Shown: positions 1 through 12,679 of the stretch, piece by piece
Layout of the letters: each line of letters begins with the position of its first letter
Numbering within the stretch: position 1 is the stretch's first letter
Source of the DNA: Hydnum rufescens UP504
Taxonomy: Eukaryota; Basidiomycota; Agaricomycetes; Cantharellales; Hydnaceae
NCBI GenBank assembly: GCA_014904985.1
Contig: MU128928.1
Span: forward strand, 272,832 to 336,831
Length of the DNA stretch: 64,000 nt
Direction: 5' to 3'
Position numbers and translations under genes: made by a program
Notes under the pieces: generated by a model
What the model was told of the DNA's origin: nothing
The model's input: the letters and a program-made list of their open reading frames with translations, nothing else
The model's database searches: none

Positions 1-2752
1 GATCGAAAAAGTGAATGATTACGGACATCGTTCTCCTGGTGCACATGACCCTCGCTATACCCCTCAAGGGCCATCTCGGTATGAAGATGATTCAAAACTC
101 TCTTGACGGAGCTGATTCCATTATGCTGCTCGCCAATTGAAACCTCGTATCTCCTGTCATCCCCTACAAGATCCAGGAGTTTGGGATAAATATCGTCGAA
201 GCCTTTGTTCGAACCGATTGCAGAGTAACCGAACGTAACGAGGGCGCCTGTCGAGAGTGCATCTTCTGCACTTCGCTTGTCGAGGGGGGATTCATTATCG
301 TGGGTCACATCGTACATGAGTGCATGCGGAACTGAGCCTTGGAGAGGGGTAATGATGCATCTTTGAGTGGAGCCTTCGTCTGTGGGAGACGGAAGTTCCT
401 CCGTTCTCGTTAATGTCGCACCATCCATCGAGCCTTATTCGGCCATAGCATTTTCAAAATCAGCACAGCGCAACAGTAGCTCAAAAAACCAAACACACCA
501 ATTGGTTTTCCAAGGCCATGTCTGTAAAGCAGCCTCGAAAACTCTTTGGGATCCCACCCATTCATAGCTTCTCTGATCAAACTATTGATTCCTAGCCGAC
601 TCACAAAATGCAAATCCATTTCTTCCCTCCCGGTGAAGAGTTCTGCACACACATAAAGATTGGGATTTACAACACGCGCAGCATCGAGGAGGGATACGCC
701 GACGTGGAGTGGCGTGGAGTGACAATTGTCGATCCGGAATCCATCAAACACGCCCGCCAGAGACTGAACGTAGGTGGTCATGTAGTCCCACAACCATGGG
801 TTGTCCGAACGTGAATCGCCGTACCGCAGCTTCACACAATCCTGCCAAACGATGACCTCGCGTCGTAGATAAGATTTCGATGGGAGAAGCGCAAAGTTTT
901 GTAGGGGATCGGCGTTCCATATCCAGCCGTTATTTGCGAGCGCTAGGGCAAGTGGATCGTACGTAGCAGTTTGGGCATTTGAAGGCAATCGAGTGAAATA
1001 ACTCTCCACGAGAGGGAGCCTGTGGAATGAAACAAGTATTTTCAGCAACGAGCGCGAGAAACTCAGAGGAACATGGAAATTGGCACTTACTCTGCAGTGA
1101 TTTCGCCGAGCTTCGGTCCATGGGCATCTAATCTCGTGTACTTTAAACGATTCCTAATGCCTGACAGTGCTGCGCGCAAGTCATCATCAGCTTCCTGGTA
1201 AAGTGGCACGTTTAATACATCCACAACCCGTCCCCACTTCTCGGCCAGCACATCGACATCGGCTGTATCAGTGAATGCAGCCTTGACAAGGGAAGCTGCG
1301 TATTCGGGATCGATTTGTACACAAAATCGGGAGCTCAGTCGTCCAATATTGACGATCTTGTTTGAGGTGCGGATCAATTCCGCCAACTCGTCGGCAGATT
1401 TACCTGCCACAGTTGTATTTGTCCAAGGGCGCACGGCGGAAGACCGAAGGATTTTCTTGATAGCAGATTTTTCGCGCTGGACGTCCAAGACGTAGTATTG
1501 CCAAAGATTCAGAGTAGCGAATGAAGAAGAGAGAGCGGACAGGAGAGTGTCAATATCTGCCGAGGAGGCCACATGCGTGGGCAAACCGCTTCGAGCGAGT
1601 GAAGCAGAGAATTCTATAATAGCGGTGTCCAGCTCAAAAGCAGGCTTTAGATGAGGTGTGTTGAATGGGCTGAAACCTGCGCGCATGAAAGTGTGAAGGT
1701 ATGTGATGATCAACAAGGGCCGCAACGACAAATGACATATTTCAGGGTAGACCTACCGGCCTCAGGATGTTCCAGCAACCAAGGACTATTATTTGCCGTA
1801 TGATTGAGAACAACGTCCGTTAGGCTTAACAGGCCGTACTTGTCCTTGCACTCTTTGAGTTGCGCCTTGACCTTGTTCACGCCATCTTCACGAGTCCCGG
1901 TCCAATTGGCATCGAACAATCCGTCATCAAAGGCGAGTTGGTCTGCGATGGAATATGGACTCTTGCTCTCTCCTCGCAACTGAAGTGGAGTGTAATGCAA
2001 CATGTTGTAGCCCCGTTGCATGGCCTCGGTGAGATGGGGGGTCCATTCTTCCATAGGTCCCATCCACTTGGATACCACGGTAAGGATCGCGAGCCCGTCG
2101 AGGGGTATGTTGACTAGTTCTGAAGACACGACCCCGCCCTGATTGACGGGGAGTGTTTCATACGAGGGAGAGAGGATAGGGGATCGTTTCCGGGCACGGA
2201 GGATGGGGTCAATATTGAAATATCCTTCGCGGCCTTTAACGCGAGTGACTGGAGTCGGGAGACCCAAGGTGGGTGGTGTTGGACTATCATACTCGACCCA
2301 ATACAGAAATGCACCTGGACGGGAGATGGGAAGATCAATCTTAATTGGTTTGGAAAAGTCTGCGGGGAGTCTATATATGACACGACATTACCAGCAGGGT
2401 TCATCATCAGATTCTATCAGAAGAAAGTGAAACGATGCATACCGGCATTCTTGGATCTTCTCTCGATCGAATTTCCCTCCATAAAGGGGAAAGTTGGTCT
2501 TGAAGATGCCATTTTTGGCCGCGGGAGCGCCAGCATCTATAGTTACTCTAAGAATATAGGGTATGTACGGTGGAGGGAGTCGCGTATACTGTATCGATCA
2601 ACGACGATGTCAGCGCCCACGCCAGATATGACTTGTACGGGTATACTAACCGCTCTATCCCTGTTGGGGCCCCCATCCTCTTCGAGATGAAGCTCGTATA
2701 CGACTCGAAGCTGTGCGTCAGGGGCTGGAACGAGTTTAGTGGCATTCGACAT
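1..2752 (-). CDS. GDB1: Glycogen debranching enzyme (4-alpha-glucanotransferase / amylo-1,6-glucosidase), N-terminal part
   Basis: This cytosolic enzyme removes branches from glycogen in two steps: the N-terminal GH13-like half moves maltosyl/maltotriosyl units and the C-terminal half hydrolyses the remaining 1,6-linked glucose. Only the transferase half lies in the window; the gene continues past position 1. I place the start at 2752 (MSNATKL), followed by a conserved first strand (YELHLEEDGGPNRD). An intron near 2582-2641 restores the expected TRLPPPYIPYILRV segment. Further conserved pieces are KWMGPMEEW, GYNMLHYTPLQ, DVVLNHTANNSPWL and GFRIDNCHSTP. The three catalytic acidic residues of the family are visible: Asp in FRIDNCH, Glu in CAELFTG and Asp in THDNES (about position 300). 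At least five short introns interrupt the gene. The family assignment is very secure; exact exon ends were read by eye. Confidence 0.95.
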
Positions 2753-3585
2753 AGCTGAAAGAAACAGGCTGGAGAGATCAGGAGAGTGGACAGGCAGAGA
2801 CACGCTCTTTAAGAGAGTGAAGCAGTGAGTCCAAACCAAGTCTGGTCCAGCAGGCTGAACTGCAACTTTCAATTGCGTCACACCTCAAGGACAGCCTAAA
2901 TGTATTGAGCCTACCGGCTTCTGCAACAGCCTTTGGGGGCGAGGAGATAGCTATCAGGATGCTAGAATCAGGTCGAAGAGTTATATCTCCCTCAAGCGAG
3001 TTCAATGTCTTTAACGCTCCAGCAGTGAATTCAATCGCCTAATTACCATATCTGGCTACATTCAATCCGCACAACACGCAACGCCAACGATTACATGGTC
3101 ACCACCGAGGTGCTGTACACTGGACTAGTGCAATATGCTATTATGGATCCAGGGCTAGGATTCCTAGGAAGCAGCTGTGGAACCTAGAAATATGTAGACC
3201 GAATCCAAAAAGAGCCGCTCTCCATTAGCACAGATTACAATGATGTAGAGTGCGCTACCCACAAGGGTGCACTCAGAATAGGGGTGAGAAAACTTTGGGC
3301 CGTAACCAAAAAATTGTAGGGAGTGGTATAATATGATGGATACACGCTCCCAAATTACTACTACGGTCACCATGATCTTGAATAATAACCAGTCATGAAT
3401 CTCTTTCAAACAACCGTGCCCATCTAAATCAGCTCCAGAGGAAGTGCACACCTCGATAGACTCAATCCAGGCCGAGGCAGTCACCCCTCTCTACCTGGGT
3501 GATTTTCAATACTTCGAATGGCCTCAAAGTTCAGCCCTCAGTCCCACATATTAAGAAACTACTAATTAGACAGGAGGATTATGCC
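2753..3585. other. Intergenic, upstream of GDB1 and downstream of BUD6
   Basis: This 833-bp gap holds the promoter side of the debranching enzyme gene and the 3' side of BUD6. An open frame at 3164-3484 (-) shows no domain, no plausible splice partners and no codon pattern like its neighbours. I see no gene, RNA or repeat here. Confidence 0.5.
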
Positions 3586-6500
3586 CTAGGACCCTAAAGG
3601 AGAGGAAGGAGAAGCGGGACTCGAGTGGAAAGTGGACAGTGGCGCGGTGGAGAACATGGCTTTGAGGGCTAGGTCATTGCGTTTCTGTCGAACACGCTCG
3701 ACCTCGTCCGCACCTCCTGTCATCTTCAGTTTCTTCCCAGCGACGAACCCCGACAGCTCGTCTTGGAACTCGTCAGATCGACTCGCTAGTTCCCTGTCCC
3801 GCATCTTGAGGTTGGCCTCGATAGCCTTCATCCGTCGGCTGGGATCCACTGCGGCTCCTCGGATCTCCAACATCACCGTGCTTAGACCCTCGTGACCTTC
3901 TTCGGGGGCAGCAACGCGGAACTTGAGCCCCCCTCGGCCGCTCTTCGACCCACGCAACGAGATCACCTGCTCCACCTGCTCGTACACCTCCGTCAAAGCC
4001 TTGTGATCCTCCAGGAGATCTTTGACGAATTCCTCCTGATGATTCAGGAATTGTTGCTCTTCGACGATGTTCTGTAGCTCCTCTTCCCACGTCTGCTTCC
4101 ACATTGGTTTGATCGTCCCAATGTACTCTTTCAGGGTCTCAAGTTCCTGGGCAGATGCAGAGATCTCCGTCTTGAGTGCCTTCATCACATTCACTTTGGG
4201 TGAAATCTGTCTCTTGATCACATCATCGCGCAATGCCTCTACCGTGTCCTGCAAGTCGTCGACCTTGGTGAGTATATCCTGACTTCGAATATCGAGTTTC
4301 GCTTTGCCAGTATCGATGTATGCACGCGCCCCGCCCACTTTCGGGTTCGCAAGCTCTCGCACTGCATGCGCTTGTGTCCGTAGAGAACCGAGTGACTCTT
4401 TCGTCGAGTTCATAAAATCGATGTAGATTTGTCGCATCACACCGAGATCACGTCGAAGGTTTTGAACTTCGTCGACTTGTGTCTTCAGGTCAGCAACCAT
4501 GCGTAATGCGCGCTCGTCGGAGATGAGAGAACTACCAGTCGTCTGAGGAGCCAAAGCCGTCACAATGGGGGGCGCCGGTGCACCTGGGCCCCATGTAGGC
4601 GAAGGAACGTAGGGCATTTCGGCCAGTGTCATCACCCGCGTCAGTCTCTTCGCAATCTTCTGGAACTGCTTTTCCGTCGGACGCTCCGGGGATACGGGTG
4701 AACTGTTTATAACATGCGTCTGCACTTGCACAGATTGCCGGCGAGTTGATATCACTGTGGAGCGTAGTTCTTTGAGGTCTTGCGACAGCATCGAAATTTG
4801 AGAATCGATGTGTTGTTTGATTTGGTCCAGAGCTGTGGATCACGCCCAGAATTTACTAGAGCCGAAATAAGTAGAACATGCAACATCCACGTACGTTCAA
4901 TATTTAAGGATAACAAACACTTGTCCTGGACCTCTTCAACATCTTCAAGCTCATATTGCACTCCACTACTAGGATCGCGGATATAGATGCTGGGAAAATT
5001 GCTGGCGCCAGGATTGTAAGAGAACTTGTCCACAAAGAGTACCCGAAGGGCCGCAAAGCTGAGACCTGCAGGTTCTATGTTGACCTTCTTCACATGTCGG
5101 TCAACTTGCAAGAAAACCGTGATAGCAGACTGTTCGGAACTAGAAGGGAAAGGAAGAGGAAGAGAAGCAACTGTTGCAACCGTTCGGCCGTCGGGCGATT
5201 CTGCCCCATTGACTTGGTTAGGGGGTGGGAGGGGTGGTAGTTCCATCGGACGAGGGATAACGTAGTCACCATTTGCGACGCCAGGACTGATAGACCTGGG
5301 GACCGGAGGGACAGGAGGTAACGGTGCTTGTTCTCTCTCATCCAGTGCGCGGAGAGTTTTCCGAATGCTGTCTAAACTCTTCTTTCGTGAGAGCTCGCCT
5401 CGTCTTGGCTTAACAGGCGATGGCATCGGAGTCTCATCGTCCTCTGCGACAGCATTCAGATCGCCGGCAGTCAATAAGGACGACGACGCCAACATCGATT
5501 TCCTATTTGTCCGATCTCCAGGTCCTCCGCCGACCATCTTGGAGAAGGTATACGTTGAAAATCGCTTTGATGCTCGTCTTTCCAGAGCTTCACTCCTTTG
5601 TAAGGCTGCAAGGGATTGCTCCACCCCGAGTTCCTCAGTGCCCTCATTTACAAGAGTCGACCCAGCCATTGAAGGTGTACTCAATATCGATTGAGGCGCG
5701 GAAGGCACATCTTGCTCTCCCCTTTCATCCATATCGTCTAACCTGGGAGAAGGTACCTCAACATGGAGCTGGGGTGGGTCCGGCATGGGATTATCGGATA
5801 ATGAATATCGTTTGACATGGGAAGGAACAGAGGATGCCTTGGAAGATGGGGATGGTAATGGTTCTGGTATGGGGTCGGTTTGTGATACATGTTGAAAATG
5901 ATCGGGCGTTGGAGCTCTAGACCTCGACGCAGGTCGAACTGAAGGCTGAGATTGGCCTCGGCGTATGCCATCGTCCTCACGAGACGGACGGGGAGGGGCA
6001 GGGAAGGTACGGCTGTAGGATACGCCACCTCCAGATGTTCGCGCGGACCGCTGAATCGGTAGAGAAGGTCGCTGCGAGGGTGTTGACGGACGAGATGGAG
6101 GTGAATCTGCTTGTAATCGCTCTTCGGCGACGGCGGCCACAGATGCCAGGCGCGAGAGACGGTCGGCCCCTGCAGAGCCATTTGGATCTGCGGAGTTGCG
6201 AAAACTAGGGCCGGATGGGCCATGAGGGATTGTTTCTGGAGGCAACTCCACCTCTCTCTGAACTGGAGTTCGTGATTCCTGCTCTGATCGGGTTGTCCGC
6301 TGGGAGTAATGTGATCGTGGCAGTGAGGGTTCCGGTATTCGAGGAGGGTCCGGTGGTTCAGAAGTTGGACCTCGAGAGGACTTCCGACCTGATGAAACCT
6401 TTTCAGGTCTGGATGTCGAGGAGCCCCCACGCTCGTGTTTTGTAGTAGAGGACGACGAAGATGATTCCGCCCGGGCCTTCCGCTCTTGCCGGTCAGCTAC

Positions 6501-7051
6501 GCTGCGACGATAAATGGATTGCTTGCTTCTTAGGCCCTGGAGTAGATTCGTAATTATGGCCCGTACTTTCGGAAGATACACCTCGAGAACAGCAGGACTG
6601 GCTTCTTCCGCAAGAGCGTCCTCGAGAACGTGTCTCAGATCCTCCGGTACTGACAACAATTCACTGCAGAATCCACAGTATAAGAGCAAAGCCTTGAGCT
6701 AGTGTGCTAGACATGAGGCGTACCTCATGTCGATACGAAAGGCAGCAAAAGCAGCGACTGCTGAATTGAAATCATTTCCTAATTGCACGTAGACATCGCT
6801 GACTTGAAGGTCTGTCATCTTTCCGGTGCTCCAATATGTAAGAGCCTCGAGCAGCTGCTTGATAGCAACCAGTAAGCGGGTGACAGCAGATTCTACGGCA
6901 GGTGAGGCCTAGTACAAGGGATCAATTAGTGAAGAACAAATAGAAATTAAGCGCCACATACACCCGACCCCGACACGGAAGAGCTCGAAGCATTATGCTG
7001 ATGTCGCGCCCCGGAAGGGCGATCTCTTGTACTATTGTTTGCGGACGACAT
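3586..7051 (-). CDS. BUD6: Bud6/Aip3-type actin- and formin-interacting polarity protein
   Basis: Bud6 binds actin monomers and activates formins at sites of polarized growth (family knowledge). The start at 7051 (MSSANNSTRDRP) opens a short Ser-rich exon. An intron at about 6910-6963 is followed by a helical N-terminal segment (AVTRLLVAIKQLLEAL, then VYVQLGNDFNSAVAAFAAF), another intron near 6660-6723, and a long Ser/Pro/Arg-rich disordered region (about 6480-5200). The AIP3 core then begins with ITVFLQVDRHVKKVNIEP and SIYIRDPSSGVQYELEDVEEV. An intron at about 4834-4893 leads into the coiled-coil C-terminal half (LDQIKQHIDSQISMLSQDLK) ending at 3586. Length and domain order fit fungal Bud6. 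It is divergent from TMA16 with only 70 bp between the two start codons. Confidence 0.87.
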
Positions 7052-7121
7052 ACAGCCACCATCCACAGTGCCTTTTGATTGGAATAGTTATCGGCAACTT
7101 CCGCTAAATTATAACGCCCCA
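7052..7121. promoter_or_regulatory. Shared 70-bp promoter between BUD6 and TMA16
   Basis: Only 70 bp separate the BUD6 start codon (7051, -) from the TMA16 start codon (7122, +), so both core promoters and 5' leaders must fit here or overlap the coding exons. An inverted CCAAT pentamer (ATTGG) lies near 7078. No TATA box is obvious. Confidence 0.6.
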
Positions 7122-7933
7122 ATGGCTCCCCGATCCAAACTCGCCGCGACCAAGGCTAAAGCAGCTCAGAATGCTGTAAAAGAGAAGGTATTCCATCCTC
7201 AGTCCCGAAAGGCCGGCCAGCTCGAACGAGCAAGCTTGCGTAAGGGCAAACTTGCTTCTCAATCCCAACGACGATCACGAAAACAAATAGAGAAAGGCAA
7301 GCGTTATATCTCATGGGCGGTATTCCCAACACCTTACGCATCCACTCTCAGCGGACCGATTTGGCTTCTTCCTTCATGCTCTTCCACCTGATACCCCCGC
7401 TCTCACATTACCGCAATTTCACGATTTAATTACCGACTTGTGGCTAACGCGCCATGATGCGGCTCTCCGACACGAAGAGACGACGCGAAGGAAAGGCCGA
7501 CCGCAGAGCGTACGCGAGGTTGCTCTGCGTGAACTAAAGTTGAGGGACGAAGACGAATACAAGTCTGGATTAGGTATGTTTATCATTCTCTTCTTGCAAA
7601 CTCCCGTAGATTGACCGGACTTTGGATATACAAGAGCTTCCCGATCTCACGCATGCGGCTACTGTGGAATTATTTCGAAAATGGGAGAACAGCGACCCCG
7701 CATATTTGCATCTCCTACAATTCGTCCGCCTTTCCAGTGCCAACCCGACTGTCGCGCCGATTGTCAAGGAGGGGCTTCAACAGCGGAGTAAGGATGATAT
7801 AGAAGATCGGGATGTCATGGAGGTGGATGTCACTGAAAAAACAGCGTCCCTAACAGCACTGCAACGTGCTTTCCCTGATGTCCCATTGACAGCATTTTCC
7901 AGCACCATACAAAACATGGATGGCGGGACTTGA
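7122..7933 (+). CDS. TMA16: Translation machinery-associated protein 16
   Basis: Tma16 is a small nuclear factor that associates with pre-60S ribosomal particles (family knowledge). The start at 7122 (MAPRSKLAATKAKAAQ) is followed by the family's basic N-terminus, including VFHPQSRKAGQLERASLRKGKL. Two introns restore the frame: 7303-7351, giving KGKPDRFGFF, and 7574-7634, giving YKSGLELPDLTHAATVELF, which matches the conserved GLEIPDI region of the family. The nearer acceptor at 7609 would create an immediate stop, so the downstream acceptor is preferred. The C-terminus is acidic and ends at 7933. It shares a promoter with BUD6. Confidence 0.85.
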
Positions 7934-8269
7934 CTGCATTCAAAGACATGGTCATTCCATTAATTTGAGTATACACTATTGTTTGCGGTCAGATCTTTTA
8001 TGTGAATTTCAGCGAGATCAGAGTGTGCTTGATTTCCTTCTGCGGCCATTGTTCCTGGACAAATTCCCGCCATAGGCCATGACCGCAATCGGTGCTATCT
8101 CTGGCAAAAGTATAGCAAATACAGTGCTGGTGAGGGCTGGCTGTGTTATCCAGTCACGCCGAGCTTACCAATCGCGCGAAACTCCGAGGCTCGACACAGC
8201 AGTTTATCGCAACCATCCCACACCACCGCGCTCCCCTCCTCCACACTATCATACAGCTGACAATCACAA
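7934..8269. other. Intergenic, UBC6 promoter
   Basis: This 336-bp spacer lies between the TMA16 stop and the UBC6 start. The last 60 bp are pyrimidine- and CACC-rich (cccctcctccacactatc), a common look for fungal leaders. I see no gene or RNA in it. Confidence 0.5.
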
Positions 8270-9497
8270 ATGGCATCCAAAGGGGCCAGTAAGAGAGTGA
8301 GTTGTGCCAGCCATCCTCCCTTCAGAGTGGGTCTGTGGCTGACCCGATGTCGCACAGCTCTCCAAGGAGTTCGTCGCAATGCAAACTTCTCCACCACCTT
8401 TTGTTTTCGCCTCGCCGGATGAGAAGAACATCCTAACCTGTGAGTATTCTCCCAAATATTGGAGTTTCGACCTCTGATATTGACGAACACTGATCAGGGA
8501 ACTATATCATTGTGAGTGCATCTAAGTGTCCCAGAGTTACATCCTATGAGTGTCCGAGCCAACATCGGTCTCTCCAGCGAGGCCCTCCTGACAGTCCATA
8601 TGCTGGTGGCGAGTACTATGGGGCCCTGTTGTTCCCACCCGAGTATCCTTTTAAGCCGCCAGGAATCAAGGTGTGTTCTGATATACATTCCTGATGGCTG
8701 AGAGTCCCCGTTCACCTCTTCGAGCCTTAGATGTACACGCCGTCTGGTCGCTTTCAACCCGACAAGAAGATTTGCTTCTCTATGTCGGACTTCCATCCCG
8801 GGACTGTAAGTCTCAAACCTTTGGTGTCACACGGCTGCATACTTATCTTGAGCTGCTACGCAGTGGAACCCAGCATGGAGCGTGGCAACAATGTGAGCCG
8901 AGGTTACTTGGTGAATAATCCCCTGGGATTGATGCTTACTCTTGGCTTTGCCAATCTAGTTTGACTGGCCTGCTTAGCTTCATGCTCTCGGATGAAATGA
9001 CAACGGGTTCTGTGACGAGTGCAGACAGGGACAAACGAATCCTGGCAGGGAGAAGTCACGAATGGAACAGGAAACAGAGGAGATTCATTGAAGCGTTCCC
9101 AGACGTGAGTCCACTCTCAAATGGCCATTCTGTGTTCTTCATTGTTCATCGGATCCCGTCAAAGTACTGCGGCGAGCAAATGAAAGATCTGCCGAATATG
9201 GGGGAGCGGGATCGTGGCACCTCTGATAGTGATGTATCATCAACGACGCCGACTCCGACGTCTCTTGCGGCACGAGCAATATCGTCTGTTATCAACGGTA
9301 CACCGAATCCAAATCCTCACTCACAACAGCACGTTACCGACCCAGTAAAACCGGGAGGGGCTAGCGCACCAGAACCACAACCTGTGGCCCCTCCACTTGG
9401 CTGGGCGGCGTCATGGAAAGAGACAGTCTGGAACAAATGGCGCTGGGGCATCCTGATTGCTCTTGCGGTCGTGGTCTCGAGGTTGTCATCCATTTGA
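8270..9497 (+). CDS. UBC6: Tail-anchored ER ubiquitin-conjugating enzyme E2 (Ubc6/UBE2J type)
   Basis: Ubc6 is the ER-membrane E2 that works in ER-associated degradation with Doa10-type ligases (family knowledge). The start at 8270 gives MASKGASKR. Eight exons splice to a complete UBC fold: [56 protein letters not shown], then the active-site Cys in [17 protein letters not shown], and [14 protein letters not shown]. Intron ends read as 8296-8357, 8440-8497, 8512-8577, 8671-8730, 8806-8863, 8893-8959 and 9105-9164. Exon 3 (8498-8511) is only 14 nt. After a Ser/Pro linker the protein ends in one hydrophobic segment ([14 protein letters not shown]) five residues from the C-terminus, the expected tail anchor. 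Length and order fit the family throughout. Confidence 0.94.
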
Positions 9498-9792
9498 TTC
9501 GATGGCGAGCGTACCGGCGAACTCACCCGCACGCACAATCCCACCTCTTTCACGCACATTCCCTTGGTACCTTTTCAACCACCCCCAGTTATTGTGTTTT
9601 TTAGATCGGTTCACCCGTTAATGGAGTCTCCGACACGGCCACCCTCGTTAACATACCCCCTGTGCACGGTAGTAGTTCAGTGATCTGTACACCCATCCTT
9701 CTTTGAGCCCTGTGTCATGTGTAGTGCCCAAATGCAAGGCTTGATTTCATGAAATACACCTGGAAACAAAAGCGAACGCATCATAGATATTA
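9498..9792. other. Convergent intergenic region (UBC6 / CDC8 3' ends)
   Basis: This 295-bp spacer separates two convergent genes and should hold both polyadenylation regions. Nothing else is recognisable in it. Confidence 0.5.
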
Positions 9793-10727
9793 TCATAACA
9801 GTCCGGGTGGATTCAAAATGGCATCACTCCACAACCGCCCGAGAGGTGTACCCACGCCACCGACAAGGGCCTCCACACAATTCCAGATATCAGCACCCAC
9901 CTTATCCATGTCTTGACCTGCGTCGATATTGATCCATCGCAGACCACCCTCGAGCTCCCCTTGTGCCCTCCTTCCTACATCCACTGGAGGGAACTCGATC
10001 GCAATGCGCTGAAACACAGCACGCACACGACGCTGCATGTCCGCCTTCTCGTACCGTTCCTGACCATATCCTCCACGCGCTTGTGCGACGGCCTCAGAGA
10101 CGTCAAGAAAGATGACGAGGTCGGGGGCAGGGAGGCCTGTGTCTGGAGCGCGACACCACTCGTACGACAGAGTGGACGTGGATATCGATTTTGATGGATT
10201 GGTGCTATTAGTGTCGGGGGAGGAAAGAGAGGATGATGATGGTGGTGGTAGGGCTTTGGCTGCAGAGAAGGCGATTCCCGAAAACGCGTATCGATCACAG
10301 ATGATGGTGGTGCCCGTCTCGAGCTCTTTTATCATGCTCTCGCTGGGGATATCAGACCGTGGTCCCAGACAGATCATCATCAGACCGAGACTGGGACAAT
10401 TAGAGAGCAACGCACGCGGCTTCCCACCGGTTGGCAGAGAATAAGAGATGAATAGCGCGGTCGTCGAGCTCGGATTGAGAGCGCAGGTACGAGTCGATCA
10501 TCTTTCCTGTGGCCGTCGTGCGGTCTGGTATATGATATTATTTTGGAGGGTGAACAAGGTAGTCTTCCAGCGCGCGTCACTATGGCCTGGTGCGGCGTAC
10601 CTGGGAATTTGTATAGCTTGACGGGGGTGCCGGACTGGGAGAGACGATCATATAGTCTACTGGTTTGCGTAGTCTTTCCCGACCTATCCAAGCCTTCGAC
10701 AACGATGAAAGCCCCGCGCTTCGGCAT
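9793..10727 (-). CDS. CDC8: Thymidylate (dTMP) kinase
   Basis: This enzyme phosphorylates dTMP to dTDP using ATP and is needed for DNA synthesis. The start at 10727 (MPKRGAFIVVEGLDRSGKTTQ) carries the P-loop GLDRSGKT in the typical place. An intron at 10525-10600 joins KLYKFP to DRTTATGKMIDSYLRS, and one at 10343-10415 joins SANRWEAA to ESMIKELETG. The DR-Y motif (ICDRYAFSGIAFSAAK), the EWCRAPDTGLPAPDL loop, LVIFLDVS and a basic lid (RGGYGQERYEK) follow in the usual order. A Ser/Pro-rich insert after AFSAAK (about 10190-10260) is longer than in yeast Cdc8 and is probably a surface loop. The protein is complete. Confidence 0.95.
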
Positions 10728-12091
10728 GCCGGCGTTTGCCGCCGGGACCGCTCGTTCTCTTGGTCACGTGGAGGAGGCTGCAGGCACAGCACGATATTGC
10801 ATGGAGCATTTCATCTGATAACAGCGCACTCAGTCGGCACGAAATTACTGTAAATGGCTCCTGTGTATTTCTTTTCCCTATCCCCCGTCCCTGTTGAAGG
10901 TCTGTTCCTAGGTCTTCAAAAGAAGTGTGTGCAAAAGATGGTTTCATCGTAATTTTCTATCATCCCCACGCTCCGAGAGTCCTATGATCAGGCTGCCTCA
11001 GGACTGACTTCCGTTCTAGTGTGTTTGGAGCGCGCTTATCCACGTCCTCGATTCAGTGCACGTGATGGCGGTAGATACCGTTCCGATATCTTCCGCCCTC
11101 CCACGCACGCTTCGCCCAAACATTGGTGAGAAAGGCTGATTGATTGATTTAATTTCGAGGCCTATCTTGCTCCCATATCGGAGCCGATTGCGAGTTCGCT
11201 TGTCTAGATGACTACTGTAAGGAGTATCCTCTCGTATTATGCGAGCGATTTGCCCGATATGCGGTCGGCGGAAGACATCACCAGCTCGTCAACACGGCGG
11301 ATTTCTTTCTTGGTCGCGGGTCCCGGCGTTCTGAAGCTTTGCCCACGCAAGGCTAGGCATTATGCAAATCAACTTTTGTCAGTCTAAACCTCTTTGACCC
11401 AATCCACAATTGCAAGTGATTTGACTGAGGCGTCTATTACAATACCACGTTTTCATTGAGAGGGCCGGTCCTCCGACCGGATGTTAACAACAAGGTATAT
11501 GCAAGCATCCTTTGTGAGCCTCGCTGGTTGTGCCTCGCTGATTATCGCATGTTGTAAACGGTATATCTCTTATCGTCCCCTGTAAATTCACTAGTATGTG
11601 CACGACTAGGCTTCTCCAGGTCAGTGGTTGGACGTGTGGTGGAGATCATCAAATGCATTTTTGCATCGGTCCAGACGACCCTGGCTTGCGCACCGTCAGC
11701 GGCGAGTTCACCCCGACGTCCCTCCTCCAGATCTCAGGCACAGGTCCATCCTTTGCGCACTCTGACCTATGTCTCCGAACCACATCCATCTCCGCCGTGT
11801 CCGATCACGACATGACAATCCTTACTATGGTATGGCAGTCTTACTCCAATGGTTAATCTGCGATGAGGAGCCTGAATTCGGCAATGTACATATGCATCCA
11901 ATATCTAACAATACAATGAGTGTCGAGCCCAAATAAGAAATGTAGAAAGCAGTGAACATGATGATGATAACGCTGACACGAAGAACCAATCCTGAATTGC
12001 CGGATTACCAAACCTGCCCGAGAGAAGAGTGCCCGAATTAGCGGTCGTAACGATGGAGCCGCAGCACAAAAATCAAAGCACCCACATATTA
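10728..12091. other. Gene-poor gap between CDC8 and the OHCU decarboxylase gene
   Basis: This 1.36-kb stretch has only short, uncorrelated open frames on both strands, such as 11596-11856. The first few hundred bases should hold the CDC8 promoter. I recognise no gene, RNA or repeat; an unannotated non-coding transcript cannot be excluded. Confidence 0.4.
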
Positions 12092-12679
12092 TTATGCCAA
12101 TTCGAGAGCTTTTACCCGACTATGCGCAATGAGCCCAACAGCACAGATCGCACGCGCCAACTCGTCCATCCACTCCGGACTGCCCATCTTGTGGATCGTG
12201 ATGACGGATGGTTGAGACGGATCAATAGGGAGTTCGAGAATGTTTCCAATCTCTGGGATGATGTCTTCGCGCGAACGGCCGTTGACAAATGTGATGTATC
12301 GCAGGCCTGGGAAGGATCGCTCGTAAAGCGCATTGAGCGCCTCGAGCCTCTCCAGAACCCCCTGCGATGTCACTTTGGTCACCTGCTCAGCCTGACTCAA
12401 AGCAGAGAGCTTTCCCCGCTCGCCTATCCGTGGATGACCAGAGATGAAGAGTGCACGATCGCGCAGCGACCAAGTCTGGATATGTCGCAGGGAGACTTCG
12501 ATGAGATCGTGATAAGATCGGGGTGCTTTGAAGGACGGATGCGCCATGAGGTTTGCGAGCTCCGGGACGAGCTTGGTGAGGAGAATGGGGGACGATTCGA
12601 ACAGGAGAGACAACGTGACGGAGAGGGTAGGGAGAAGAGATGGCCCTGGGGTGAAATCCTGCCATTGGCTTAAGGTCAT
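12092..12679 (-). CDS. 2-oxo-4-hydroxy-4-carboxy-5-ureidoimidazoline (OHCU) decarboxylase
   Basis: This enzyme catalyses the last step from urate to (S)-allantoin in purine breakdown. The start at 12679 (MTLSQWQDFTPGP) is preferred over an in-frame upstream Met at 12739 because homologues begin close to the first conserved helix. It is a single-exon frame. Family features are FESSPILLTKLVPELANLMA, the catalytic His in ISGHPRIGE, then LSQAEQVTKVTSQGVLERLEALNALYERSFPGL and the conserved ITFVNGRSREDIIPEI, whose Arg and Glu belong to the active site in the known structures. Length (about 195 residues) fits a stand-alone decarboxylase. No PTS1 is visible (it ends ALELA), so cytosolic location is possible. 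No urate oxidase or HIU hydrolase gene is nearby. Confidence 0.86.
   Translation of the reverse strand: MTLSQWQDFTPGPSLLPTLSVTLSLLFESSPILLTKLVPELANLMAHPSFKAPRSYHDLIEVSLRHIQTWSLRDRALFISGHPRIGERGKLSALSQAEQVTKVTSQGVLERLEALNALYERSFPGLRYITFVNGRSREDIIPEIGNILELPIDPSQPSVITIHKMGSPEWMDELARAICAVGLIAHSRVKALELA

Noticed and set aside
3164..3484. 106-residue minus-strand frame between GDB1 and BUD6
   Set aside because: The sequence is low in typical protein character and not linked to either gene by splice sites.
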